This document shows, in pieces, positions 42,466 to 51,219 of a DNA stretch of 64,000 nucleotides. Location of the stretch: NCBI GenBank assembly GCA_903955385.1, contig CAJBNH010000008.1, forward strand, positions 1 to 64,000, written 5' to 3'. Under the pieces are notes generated by a model that saw only the letters and a list, made by a program, of their open reading frames with translations, searched no databases and was not told where the DNA came from. The stretch's first letter is position 1, and each line of letters opens with the position of its first letter. This DNA comes from an uncultured Myxococcales bacterium. GTDB lineage: Bacteria; Myxococcota_A; UBA9042. Both the position numbers and the translations under genes were made by a program.

Positions 42466-43667
42466 GCATGCGGCGAACCCTGTTGCCTCGCGGCGTTTCC
42501 GGCGGTCCCGCGGTTCCCGCCTCCGCGCTTGGCATCGTGGACCGTGCGTTGCGCGATGGAGTCGGCTCGGCTGTTGCCGTCGCGGTCTGGGCGGGAGGGG
42601 AGCGGGCCAGCGCCGCCGTCGGCAGGACCAGCCGCCTTCGGGTCGTGCCGCACGCAGCGGGCCAGCGACTCGAAGCCTGTCCCGGAACGCCGACGGACCT
42701 GGAAGCGCGGTTCGACCTCGCGTCGCTCACAAAGCCAGTCGCCACCCTGACGCTGCTGGCACAGGAGCTGTCTGCGCCGAAACCGCGGTTGAGTCTGGAC
42801 GATCGTTTGGAGCGCTGGTTGCCGGACGCCCGCGGCACCGGCCTGGGGCAGGCGACGCTTGGGCAGCTGGTCAGCCACACGTCGGGGGCGCCGGCTTGGC
42901 TGGATTTCTGGGGTGCGACGGCGGACATCCACGACGCGGTTGAGCGCACCAAGGCCGTGCGCAAGCACTTGCTGCACACCCCCTTGGAGCGGCAGGCGGG
43001 GATGGCAGCCGTCTACAGTGACCTCGGGTACATGTCGCTCGGCTGGGTGCTCGAGGCGCTGCACGGCGAACCGTTGGACCGGCGCTTCTTGCGGTCGGTG
43101 GCCGTCCCGCTGGAGCTGGACGCGGCGTTTCGACGGGTCTCGGTGGGTGCCGCTGGAGACGGACAGGCGTGCGTGGCGACAGAGGTGGTGGTCCGTCGTT
43201 GTCCGCAAGGTCTTGCGCTGCAAGGTGAAGTGCACGACGACAACTGCGCGGCGCTGGACGGCGTGGCGGGCCATGCGGGCCTGTTTGCGACGGCGGATGC
43301 CGTGCTGACTTGGGCGCACGCTTGGCTTCGGGCGGTTCGGTCCGACGGTCACCGGCGTGTTGGTCCTCTCGGTCTGGCCCCAGAACTCGTGCGCTTTCTC
43401 GTTGCCACCCCTGGCGTTGCCGGCACGACCTGGCGCCATGGCTTCGACACGCCGACCCGGCCCGGCTCCAGCGCGGGCGATCAAGTGCCCCCGGATGCGT
43501 TTGGCCATCTGGGCTTCACCGGCACCAGCGTGTGGTGCTCGCCCGGCCGCGATGTGGCGGTCGTGATGCTGACCAACCGCGTGCATCCGACCAGTGCCGC
43601 CGTCGAGGGCATCCGCAGGCTGCGCCCGACCTTGCACGACACGTTATGGCCGCTGCTGGTGCGTTGA
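42462..43667 (+). CDS. serine hydrolase of the beta-lactamase/class C penicillin-binding fold
   Basis: The 401-residue protein starts at GTG 42462, overlapping the aminopeptidase stop. The catalytic SxxK is SLTK (S88-K91) and the YxN-type motif is YSD (Y185-D187, Asp replacing Asn). HLGFTGTS near residue 350 is the KTG-like third motif. These mark the class C beta-lactamase/EstB/LACTB family, whose members include peptidases, esterases and D-aminopeptidases. There is no signal peptide, so it is not a secreted beta-lactamase; a cytoplasmic esterase or peptidase is more likely. Coupling with the M1 peptidase suggests joint peptide processing. Note the many Cys residues. Confidence 0.85.
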
Positions 43668-43742
43668 CCCCCGTCGATCCGCGCTGCTATTGTGCCCCCT
43701 GCTCCTTTCCGCAAGCCCGCGCGCCCTCAACGGAGGCCGACC

Positions 43743-44507
43743 ATGTCCCAGCCCCGGTCGCCCTTCCAAGTCACTGCGGTCTTCTGCGGTTACTGCAATC
43801 AGGTGATCGCCGCGCGCGACGATAGCGAAGCTCCTGCGGGCGCTTCGGTTTGTCTCGAGTGCGGTCAAATCCTGCCCGTCGGCCATGTGGCCCCCGCACC
43901 GCCTCCGCCGCCTCCGCCTCCCGACAACGACGACCTGTTCCAGGCCGCGCCGATGCCGCCGCGAGAGTGGAAACTGCGGTCACAGGGCCTGACGTACAAC
44001 TTCCACGGGCTCGAAGCGCTGTTGAACTGGGCGGCCAACCGGCCCGCACAGACGCTGTGGATCTCGGCGGACGGCGATGACTGGCGCGATTTCCCCAGCT
44101 TCTTCGCTGCCGTTCAGGCTGGACTGGACGGCGATGCCGCGCTGGCGGTGGCCAAGACGACCCGGACAGAGACGGTGACCGCGGTGCTGGCCGCTGATGC
44201 CCAAGGCGACGCGAACGCCCCGGTCCCGGGCGAACCCGTCGCGCCCAAGACCGACGACGACTTCACAACTCGCATGGAAGCCTCAGACGCGACCGTGGCG
44301 CTGCCCGCAGCAACGCCGGTCGCATCGGTCAGCGTGGCCACGGCGGTTCTGCCCGCTGCGGAACGCATGACGTCAGAGGAAGCTCCGTGGCTCCTTCCCT
44401 CGCCCCCTGTCAGGCGGGGACTTCAGACGCCGGCCGCCATTGCTGCGGCGCTCGCCTTTTCTGCGGCGGTCGTCGTCGGTTTGTTGTGGGTGCAGGGCGT
44501 CTGGTAG
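43743..44507 (+). CDS. zinc-ribbon membrane protein with GYF_2-like domain
   Basis: The start is ATG 43743 with ACGGAGG upstream. The 254-residue protein begins with a zinc ribbon (CGYC ... CLEC) and a proline run of ten. A domain of about 60 residues follows (EWKLRSQGLTYNFHGLEALL ... DGDDWRDF) that resembles GYF_2/DUF4339 in its W-x-L-x-x-x-G-x-x-Y start and its C-terminal DG-x-x-W. After an Ala/Thr linker a single C-terminal helix (IAAALAFSAAVVVGLLW) anchors the protein. So it is a tail-anchored cytoplasmic protein. Function unknown. It ends 27 nt before a convergent gene. Confidence 0.7.
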   Translation: MSQPRSPFQVTAVFCGYCNQVIAARDDSEAPAGASVCLECGQILPVGHVAPAPPPPPPPPDNDDLFQAAPMPPREWKLRSQGLTYNFHGLEALLNWAANRPAQTLWISADGDDWRDFPSFFAAVQAGLDGDAALAVAKTTRTETVTAVLAADAQGDANAPVPGEPVAPKTDDDFTTRMEASDATVALPAATPVASVSVATAVLPAAERMTSEEAPWLLPSPPVRRGLQTPAAIAAALAFSAAVVVGLLWVQGVW

Positions 44508-44534
44508 GTCGTTGAGGGGCCGGTCCGTACGCCT

Positions 44535-45128
44535 TCAGGGTGCGCAGATGCCAGCGCCGTCGGGCCAACGCTTCTGCTGACTGTCCGTCAGGCAATAGCA
44601 CTGCTGTCCGGTCGGGCACTTCAGTTGCTCCAACGCCGTGCACACGCAGGTCCGGTAGCACTTCTTGTCCACCTGGTCGCAGCGAAGGGCTCGGCCGGCG
44701 TCCCTCTGCCCCAGACGACCACAGACGGCTGGTTGGGCTGGGTCGCACGCCGCATTTTCACCCAGTGTTCCGTGGGCTTGGCACGACGTCTGCTGGGTGG
44801 CGGTCTCGAAGTAGCAGCCGAAGCCATCGGGACACGGTGCCCAAGTCGACAGGTTGCAGGGGCCGACCGGCACGTCAGGACCGGCGTCGGCATCGTCCGG
44901 CGTCGTGTCGGGCGTGGCATCTGCGGTTGCGTCCGCGTCGCACACGGTCCCGGCACGTCGGCAAAATCCGCAGAGGCAGTCCCACCCTTGCACGCAGTCG
45001 TCCACCGTCTGGCATGCGTACACCGTTCCCGGGTCGGTCGCCGTTCGGCCGTCAGAGCACGCGGATGCCAGCACCACCCACGCGACGGCGCATCCGGTTT
45101 GCAGTAGAGCTTGTGACCGCGTGGCCAT
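44535..45128 (-). CDS. Cys-rich lipoprotein
   Basis: ATG 45128 (with GGGGAGATTCTG upstream) overlaps the stop of the upstream gene by one nt (TGATG). The 197-residue precursor has a hydrophobic signal and lipobox ASAC. The mature part has about twenty Cys residues in blocks such as CQTVDDCVQGWDCLCGFC and CVCTALEQLKCPTGQQCYC. Between them is an Asp/Ala/Thr-rich linker (ADATADATPDTTPDDADAG). The fold is probably disulfide-stabilised and surface-located; the organism's DsbA-like protein would be needed. No known domain name can be assigned. It is co-transcribed with the TPR/membrane protein upstream. Confidence 0.75.
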   Translation of the reverse strand: MATRSQALLQTGCAVAWVVLASACSDGRTATDPGTVYACQTVDDCVQGWDCLCGFCRRAGTVCDADATADATPDTTPDDADAGPDVPVGPCNLSTWAPCPDGFGCYFETATQQTSCQAHGTLGENAACDPAQPAVCGRLGQRDAGRALRCDQVDKKCYRTCVCTALEQLKCPTGQQCYCLTDSQQKRWPDGAGICAP

Positions 45129-46144
45129 CAGAATCTCCCCTGCAGCAGCAGTTCGGCGTGCGATCCGTTGGCGGCGAGCGCAGGCAGCACTCGCCAGGAC
45201 GCGCTTGCGGCACCAGTGGAAGCCGCTCCGACCGGGGCCGCCGTCGCCTCTTCGTCGCCCAGCCACCACAACGCGAGTCCGGTCCCCACCGCGGCCACGC
45301 CAACAACGGCAAGCCCGGTCGCCCACGCCTGGCGTGAGTCGTGGGTTCGCAGGGCATCGTCCACTTCCCTTTGTGTGACGGCACTATAGCGCGTCTCGCC
45401 ACCAACGGTGCTGCGGCCGGCCGAGAGACGATCGTCCAAGTCCGCAAGACTGCTGCGCGCGATCAGCGTCAGGACCGTCGCCGTGACCAGCAGCGTCGCT
45501 CCCACCGCCGCAGTCGAGGCACCGACCACCTCCTGTCTGGTCCAACCTGAAGCCTCGATGCGAGCGAACAGACCGGGGCGGCGGATCGGCGCAGGGCGAT
45601 CTTCTTCCTGTGGCGGAGCGGGCTTGACCGTCGTCGGTGTTGTCTCGGTCGTGGGCTTCCCGGTGTCGGCGGGCTTGGGTGGGGGCGTGACGTCCGGCGG
45701 CTTGGGGCGGGCGGCGTCGGCGGCCTTGGCGGTTTCGCGGGCCGTCAGTTCCTTCTGGATCGCGGCAAGATGCTGCTCAGCCTCGCGGCGTCCCTGCACG
45801 CTGTCGGGGTCGTCGAAGGTGTCCAGTGACAGGTAGAGCTGGAACAGCGGCACGGCCTGCGCCAGTTGTCCGGCCCGCTGGTACGACCGCGCTGCGTTGA
45901 ACACGAGGGTCGGCTCGGGGAACTGCGCGTACGCCTGCATGAACAACTTGGCGGCTTCGGCATAGGCGCCGGACGCGAACCTGGCCTTGGCCTGCTCAGC
46001 CGTGATGACCGCCAGCTTCTCCTGCTCAGCCGTGGGTGCCGCCCGGGGCGCGGCAACGGCGCTGGCCGCGGTGCCGACGATCTGCCCACAGACCAAGGCA
46101 GCGAAGCAGGCAACGGCAAGCGAGTGGAGGAGCAGCCTCAGCAT
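45128..46144 (-). CDS. exported TPR protein with membrane helices
   Basis: The 338-residue protein has a Sec-type signal (LLLHSLAVACFAALVCG). A TPR region (ITAEQAKARFASGAYAEAAKLF, FPEPTLVFNAARSYQRAG) lies at about 50-130. A Pro/Thr/Lys-rich linker and two transmembrane helices (about 225-245 and 285-305) follow, ending in a short outside tail. Such layouts are frequent among myxobacterial hypothetical proteins. ATG 46144 is the likely start; a TTG 30 nt earlier is an alternative, and both have weak ribosome sites. The Cys-rich lipoprotein is its direct operon partner. Confidence 0.72.
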   Translation of the reverse strand: MLRLLLHSLAVACFAALVCGQIVGTAASAVAAPRAAPTAEQEKLAVITAEQAKARFASGAYAEAAKLFMQAYAQFPEPTLVFNAARSYQRAGQLAQAVPLFQLYLSLDTFDDPDSVQGRREAEQHLAAIQKELTARETAKAADAARPKPPDVTPPPKPADTGKPTTETTPTTVKPAPPQEEDRPAPIRRPGLFARIEASGWTRQEVVGASTAAVGATLLVTATVLTLIARSSLADLDDRLSAGRSTVGGETRYSAVTQREVDDALRTHDSRQAWATGLAVVGVAAVGTGLALWWLGDEEATAAPVGAASTGAASASWRVLPALAANGSHAELLLQGRF

Positions 46145-46228
46145 GGGGGCAGCTTGGCTTCGGCGTTGCCCCAAGTCAAATCAGTGCCTCGCAGGTATGG
46201 TTCATCTTATTGGGGCGAGCGCACGCGA

Positions 46229-47434
46229 TCAGGCCAACTCGGTCAGGATGGCGTCCAGCAAGCGCACGCCCTCCGGCCGCAGCCGCAGCCAGTCGGCCTC
46301 CAGCTCCAGCGGTCGCCCGCGGCGGACCGCGCGCTCTGCCCGCAGCACCAACGCCTCACAAGGCTGGTCGCCCACGTCGCGACGCAGCGCAGCCAAATCG
46401 ACCCCCGCCGCCAGACGCAGACCCGTCATCAGGCGCTCGGTCACATGCGTCTCGGCATCGATATCCTCTTGGATCTCCTCACACACCCGACCCTTGCCGA
46501 CCGCCGCACTCCACGCCGCGTGCGACCGCGTATTGCCGTAACGGTGGCCCAACACGCCCGCGGCCGCGTCCTGCCGCGGCGGCAGGAAGCCGTGCGCCCC
46601 CACGCCCAACGCCAGATAGCGACCGCCGGTCCAGTACGTCAGGTTGTGGCGGCACTGGTGGCCTTCCGTCGCAAAATTGGACACTTCGTAGCGGTGCAAG
46701 CCGTGCCCTGCCGTCATCTTGGGCAGCGCGTCGAGCATGTCGCTCTGCAGGTCATCGTCCGGGGCCTTGCGCAGTCCGCGCGCCACCTGTCCCGCCAGCG
46801 GCGTGCCAGCCTCGACCGTCAGACTGTACGCGCTCAGGTGCGGCAGACCGTAGCCCAGCACGGCGTCGACGTCGCGCTGCAGGTCCTGCATCGTTTGGCC
46901 GGGCGCGCCGAACAGCAAGTCTGCACTCGCACTGCGCAATCTGCCCGACGCCAGCAAGTCGGCGATCTCGGCCAGTGTCCGTCGCGCAGCGCCCGCGTCG
47001 TGGATGCGGTCCAAGGCGGCCAGTCGACCATCGTCCAGCGCCTGGATGCCTACGGAGACACGCCGAATTCCAGCCGACGCATACGCCCGCAAGTCGCCCG
47101 ACTCCAGGGTGCCCGGGTTGGCTTCGAGCGTGATTTCCGCGTCCGGCAGCAGGCCGCCCCAGCGATGCAGCATCTCCAGCAGATCCGAGATGTTCCGCGG
47201 TCCCCAAAGCGACGGCGTCCCGCCGCCCAGAAACACCGACGCGATGGGTGCGGCGGGAAGGTCGCGGGTACGCGTAGTGAATTCCTGAACAATGGAAGCT
47301 AGATACGCCTCGCGCGGCACATCGCGGACGGCGATTGTGGCGAAGTCGCAGTAGGCGCAGCGGTGCAGGCAGTACGGGAAGTGGACGTACACCGCCCAAG
47401 TCGCGGGAGGTTGGGTCATCGCGGCGGCGGTCAT
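46229..47434 (-). CDS. hemW: HemW-like radical SAM heme chaperone
   Basis: The 401-residue protein has the radical SAM cluster motif CxxxCxxC (C22, C26, C29 in YCLHRCAYC), then GGGTPSLW and TLEANPGT. The heme-binding motif HNxxYW appears as HNLTYW (H263-W268). This distinguishes HemW from the true coproporphyrinogen dehydrogenase HemN. HemW delivers heme to membrane proteins. ATG 47434 has TGGAGCCCG upstream; another in-frame ATG is 15 nt later. It begins 13 nt after the stop of the PKD/phosphoesterase-like gene, so the two may be one transcript. Confidence 0.93.
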   Translation of the reverse strand: MTAAAMTQPPATWAVYVHFPYCLHRCAYCDFATIAVRDVPREAYLASIVQEFTTRTRDLPAAPIASVFLGGGTPSLWGPRNISDLLEMLHRWGGLLPDAEITLEANPGTLESGDLRAYASAGIRRVSVGIQALDDGRLAALDRIHDAGAARRTLAEIADLLASGRLRSASADLLFGAPGQTMQDLQRDVDAVLGYGLPHLSAYSLTVEAGTPLAGQVARGLRKAPDDDLQSDMLDALPKMTAGHGLHRYEVSNFATEGHQCRHNLTYWTGGRYLALGVGAHGFLPPRQDAAAGVLGHRYGNTRSHAAWSAAVGKGRVCEEIQEDIDAETHVTERLMTGLRLAAGVDLAALRRDVGDQPCEALVLRAERAVRRGRPLELEADWLRLRPEGVRLLDAILTELA

Positions 47435-47447
47435 CGGGCTCCAGCGC

Positions 47448-48845
47448 TCAGCGGCGCAACTTGCCGACTTCGGCCGGAAGTTCACGAACCGGGACGACAC
47501 GCGCAAACCCGGGTCCCGTCAGCACATTCACGCGCAACCGTCCGCGGTGACTGGGGTCCACCACGGTCAGTGACCCCGGCTGGCAGCCCGAGCCGCCGGT
47601 CGGTCGCGAGCAACCCTCTGCCCGCACCAGACCCACGGCCACCGCCTGCAGCGCGCCGAACCGTCCCTGGCAGAACACGCCGGAGGCCGCCGACACCACC
47701 GCCCCCACGCCCGTTCGCAGCGCGTGCTCGTAGATGCGGTACGCGCGGTCCGCAATCAGCTCGCCGTCCCGCAGCAGTGTCAGGGGCCGCGCAGTCAGCA
47801 GCAGCGTCGACTTGTAGGCACCCAGAATGTCAAGGGTTTCTCGCAGTCGCTTTAGCTCGGCCTCACCCACCGTGTCGTCTCGGGTGTCCACCGCCGACAG
47901 CGCCACGTCGCCCAGCGCCAGCACAGGAGCACCACCGGCAGAGCGCGGCAGGACCGTCAGCCGGTCTGCGGGGTTGCGCATGACGGCAAGCGTGCCGTCG
48001 CGCCCTGCCTGCGCCGGGCCCGTGTCGGCCGCCACCGGCCACGACAGAACCGCGAGCTCAGGGGCCAGCCGTCCGGCGGTCTCGGCCATCACGGTCGCCG
48101 TCGCCGCACTACCGGCCACTACGAGCACGTCGGCCTGGATGCGCTGGGCTGTCGCGACCACCTCTCCCGCATCAGCAGGCTGAGCGTCGGCCCCAGCAAA
48201 AACCAGACGCGGACCGGACTTGGCGGGCAGCGTCGCCTCTTCCTCTGGGGCGCCGTCGACGGGGACGACCTCCAGCCGCTCGACGGGCAGTCGCAGGGTC
48301 ACGACCACCGGCACCTCGCCCGCGCGGCTCGCTTCGACGGACAAGTGACGGTCGCGAACGCTTTCGGCAAAGACGTGTTCCACCGCGCGGCCTTCGACCG
48401 GGTCGCTGCCGTCCTCGAAGTGCCACACGTAGCGGTCGAACTGTACGCCGGGACCAGGCTCGGCGTACAACCGCACCTTGGTGTTCGCCCACACGCGCAG
48501 CTCGGTAGGGTCGGCGCGCAACGACAGCGCCGTCGCGCCACCGGTAGTCGCCTCAGCAGCTTCAACTTCCGCATCGGTGACGGTCGAGGGCAGGGCGGTC
48601 GCACCTTCGTTGGCCGGACCTCCGTCGGCCGCAGTGCCGTCTCCCCGCGCATCCGACGTCACGTGGGGCTGCAAGGTCGATGCGCTGGCGTCTGGAGGTG
48701 TGGGGATCGGCGACGTCACATCCGGAGCCGTCGCCAGCCAAGCCACGCCCAACGCCAGCGCGGCGCCGACGACGGCCGCGACCACCCACTGGACCAGCCT
48801 GTCGCGCGCGGAACTCAAGGGAAGTCGGGTCCTCTGCCGCTCCAA
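47448..48845 (-). CDS. membrane-anchored protein with PKD-like and degenerate phosphoesterase-like domains
   Basis: The coding part ends at 47448; the upstream open frame past 48845 is antisense to another gene and was discarded. Start TTG 48845 is tentative (TTG 48818 is an alternative). A signal anchor (VVAAVVGAALALGVAWLA) is followed by an Asp/Ala/Thr linker. A PKD-like beta domain follows (YVWHFEDGSDPVEGRAVEHVF). The C-terminal 250 residues look like a metallophosphoesterase fold (RLVFAGADAQPADAGEVV ... VLALGDVALSAVD ... LLLTARPLTLL), but the GDxH, GNHE and GHxH metal motifs are absent, so a pseudoenzyme is likely. The gene starts 69 nt from a divergent exported protein gene. Confidence 0.65.
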   Translation of the reverse strand: MERQRTRLPLSSARDRLVQWVVAAVVGAALALGVAWLATAPDVTSPIPTPPDASASTLQPHVTSDARGDGTAADGGPANEGATALPSTVTDAEVEAAEATTGGATALSLRADPTELRVWANTKVRLYAEPGPGVQFDRYVWHFEDGSDPVEGRAVEHVFAESVRDRHLSVEASRAGEVPVVVTLRLPVERLEVVPVDGAPEEEATLPAKSGPRLVFAGADAQPADAGEVVATAQRIQADVLVVAGSAATATVMAETAGRLAPELAVLSWPVAADTGPAQAGRDGTLAVMRNPADRLTVLPRSAGGAPVLALGDVALSAVDTRDDTVGEAELKRLRETLDILGAYKSTLLLTARPLTLLRDGELIADRAYRIYEHALRTGVGAVVSAASGVFCQGRFGALQAVAVGLVRAEGCSRPTGGSGCQPGSLTVVDPSHRGRLRVNVLTGPGFARVVPVRELPAEVGKLRR

Positions 48846-48914
48846 TTGACCCCCGGGGTGCGGCCTGCGTAGTATGTCCAGCCCCCGGTCATGCCGCAAC
48901 ACGCGAGGCCACCG

Positions 48915-50192
48915 ATGTCGACCAGCCGTCTTCCGGTCCACTTCCCTTTCCGTGTCCCGCACGGGGCGTTCGCCCTCGCCGTCGCGCTTCTTTGGCTGCC
49001 GTCCGTGGTCTGCGCCAATGACTGGGATGGCGGGAAGAAGGATTGCCTGCAGGCGTTCGATGCGCCCGCAGCGGCCGACGAGAAGGTGCTGATGCAGTGT
49101 GCCGACCGCTTCAACGCCGGGGCGCAGCTGGACAAGCTGTCCAAGGCCGAGCGCGCCACCATCGAGAAGGGCCTGCGCTATCTGTACGACTCCAGCGACA
49201 AGGGATGGCGCTTGGCGCGAGAGGGCCTGTACCGTTTGGAGATCAAGGTGCCTGCCCGCAGTGCGCAACCCGCCGCTGCCGTCGCGCCCAAGACCGGCGC
49301 CCCAGCGGCCGAGGCCCCGCGCACCCGCTACGACCCCCCGCCGACGCGTGACGCCGACAAGAAGGAAGCCGCGGACCTTGCCGATGGTGGGGTCAAGCTG
49401 CTGAAGAAGCAGAAGTGGGCTCAGGGTGCCGACCAGCTGGAGAAGGCGGTGGCCAAGGACCCGCGCTCTGAGTTCGCGCTGTACAACCTGGTCTGCGCCG
49501 AAGCGAACCTGCCGGACCGCAAGCAGAGCGCCCTGAAACACCTGCAGAATCTGGCCGATCTGGGGACCGACGCCTCGTCTGAACGGCTGATCAAGGCGCG
49601 AGGCGACGCCGATCTCGTGCCGCTGCGTGAAGATCCCGACTTCAAGCGCATCACCGGCTACATCCGGATTCAGATCGTCAACACGATCGGTCGCCCGGGT
49701 GAGCCGGCCATCGAGAACATCGAGAAGGTGCTGGAGGGTCTGGGGCACAAGTCGCGCGACCTTGGGGTGCTCGACAAGCCGCAGGAGTTCCCGATCGTGC
49801 TGTTCAAGCCGCACGCCAAGGCGCAAACCGCCCTGATCGCCGAGCTGCTGAACCACCCGAAAACGCGGCTGGATCCGATCACGTTCGACACGAAGTACGA
49901 CCTGATCATCCGCTGGGGAGCCAAGGTCACGACGGTCGATGGCAAGCAGAAGGCGGACAGCATCGGCCCCGATTCCGTCGATGACTCGATTGCAGCCGCG
50001 CGAAACAAGCAGAACAAGATCCTGGCCCAGCCCGAGGCGGCCATCAACGACGTCAACAAGATCGTGTCCACGCCAGAGCGGGCCTATGGTCAGGTCGAAG
50101 CAATGGGCAAGCGCGTCGATGGCACGGTCAAGAAGGCCCAAGGCGCCGTCGACAAGATGAAGGATCTGGGCGACAAGCTGAACAGCCTGTAG
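48915..50192 (+). CDS. exported protein with TPR-like region, unknown function
   Basis: ATG 48915 follows GCGAGGCCACCG. A signal peptide ending in VVCA-NDW gives a mature protein of about 390 residues. It has a TPR-like segment (AKAYLYDSSDKGWRLAREGL-type helices near 70-90 and GGVKLLKKQKWAQGADQLEKA near 155-180). A central alpha/beta domain of about 100 residues (RIQIVNTIGRPGEPAIENIE ... KYDLIIRWGAKV) has no recognised family. The C-terminus is Lys-rich helix (VDGTVKKAQGAVDKMKDLG). The next gene, a small membrane protein, starts 44 nt downstream. Function unknown. Confidence 0.7.
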   Translation: MSTSRLPVHFPFRVPHGAFALAVALLWLPSVVCANDWDGGKKDCLQAFDAPAAADEKVLMQCADRFNAGAQLDKLSKAERATIEKGLRYLYDSSDKGWRLAREGLYRLEIKVPARSAQPAAAVAPKTGAPAAEAPRTRYDPPPTRDADKKEAADLADGGVKLLKKQKWAQGADQLEKAVAKDPRSEFALYNLVCAEANLPDRKQSALKHLQNLADLGTDASSERLIKARGDADLVPLREDPDFKRITGYIRIQIVNTIGRPGEPAIENIEKVLEGLGHKSRDLGVLDKPQEFPIVLFKPHAKAQTALIAELLNHPKTRLDPITFDTKYDLIIRWGAKVTTVDGKQKADSIGPDSVDDSIAAARNKQNKILAQPEAAINDVNKIVSTPERAYGQVEAMGKRVDGTVKKAQGAVDKMKDLGDKLNSL

Positions 50193-50235
50193 CCACGCCC
50201 GCTGACACGCCTATTCCTCCTGCCGTGAGAACGCC

Positions 50236-50481
50236 GTGCTTCACGACCTGTCCCAGCTGACCCCCATCGAGTGGGTCGTCATCACGTTGGCCACCGCGGT
50301 GACGCTGTTGGGGTCGCTGTTGCCCAAGATCGGCAACCTGATCGGCCGCGTGTTCTTGGGCGAGGACCCCATGCTGGCCCGATGGACCCAGGCTCGCCTG
50401 GAGCGCCGACGCAAGCACGAAGTCAAGGTCGCCGCGCGCCGGGAACGCCGCACTCGCATCGCCGCCGGCCCCCAGTCCTGA
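50236..50481 (+). CDS. small membrane protein (81 residues)
   Basis: The start is GTG 50236 (GAGAACGCC upstream, weak). One hydrophobic helix (VVITLATAVTLLGSLLP) is followed by an amphipathic stretch and a strongly basic tail (RRRKHEVKVAARRERRTR). The tail would face the cytoplasm. It lies between the exported TPR protein and maf on the same strand, 45 nt before maf. No family was recognised. Coding nature is supported by GC-biased third positions and its placement, but not proven. Confidence 0.5.
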   Translation: MLHDLSQLTPIEWVVITLATAVTLLGSLLPKIGNLIGRVFLGEDPMLARWTQARLERRRKHEVKVAARRERRTRIAAGPQS

Positions 50482-50525
50482 ACCGACCTGCACCGCACTC
50501 CACCTGCTGTTGAACGGAGCCCCCC

Positions 50526-51188
50526 ATGGCCGCCCCCCTGACGCTTGCGTCCAGTTCGCCGCGCCGCAAGGAGTTGCTCGAGAAGCTGGGCTTCACCCTG
50601 CGCGTGGTGCAGGCCAACATCGACGAGTCCCAGCAGGCGGGAGAGCTGCCAGAGGACTACGCCAAGCGCATGGCCCGCACCAAAGTCCTGATGGCGGTCA
50701 AGCGGTTGCAGGCGACGATCTACACTTCTGATGTGGAAGCCCGGCGCCAGCTGATGTCGGCCCAGCCGCGCGGCGATGACCCGGTGCGCTGGGTGATCGG
50801 CGCGGATACCGTGGTGGTGGTCGACGACGTGATCTTCGGCAAGCCGGCGGATGTGCAAGAGGCGCGCGAGATGCTGATGCGCCTGTCTGGCAGAGAACAC
50901 TTGGTGATCACAGGGTTTTGCGTGTTCGACCTGAAGCGCAACCGCGAGGGTCTGCAAGCCGTCACCACCGTCGTGAAGTTCAAGGAACTGACCCGCGGCG
51001 AGGTCGACCAGTATGTGTCTGTCGGCGAAAGCATGGACAAGGCGGGCGCTTACGCGGTTCAGGGCGTGGGCTCGTACCTCGTCGAGTACCTGCAGGGCTC
51101 ATACACCAACGTCGTCGGCCTGCCGCTGTGCCAGGTCGTCGAGATGATGCAGGAGATGGGCGCGAAGGACGTGATGCCGTGGGCTTGA
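50526..51188 (+). CDS. maf: Maf-like nucleotide pyrophosphatase
   Basis: The 220-residue protein has the family start LASSSPRRKELLEKLGF, the GADTVVVVDD motif with the catalytic Asp, the GKPADVQEAREML and LSGREH segments and DKAGAYAVQG. Maf proteins hydrolyse modified or canonical NTPs, chiefly dTTP/UTP or m7GTP subtypes, and affect septation. The insert after VKRLQATIYTSDVEARRQLM (about residues 60-85) is longer than usual. ATG 50526 has TGAACGGAGCCCCCC upstream. It begins a run of nucleotide-related genes (maf, YggS homologue, upp-like, hpt). Confidence 0.93.
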   Translation: MAAPLTLASSSPRRKELLEKLGFTLRVVQANIDESQQAGELPEDYAKRMARTKVLMAVKRLQATIYTSDVEARRQLMSAQPRGDDPVRWVIGADTVVVVDDVIFGKPADVQEAREMLMRLSGREHLVITGFCVFDLKRNREGLQAVTTVVKFKELTRGEVDQYVSVGESMDKAGAYAVQGVGSYLVEYLQGSYTNVVGLPLCQVVEMMQEMGAKDVMPWA

Positions 51189-51219
51189 CCCGCGGACACC
51201 TTGCCCGCCAGAACAAACC

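Noticed and set aside
48846-50141. N-terminal extension of the PKD/phosphoesterase-like protein
   Set aside because: This part is antisense to the exported TPR protein gene at 48915-50192, which has a signal peptide and ribosome site; true coding begins near 48845.
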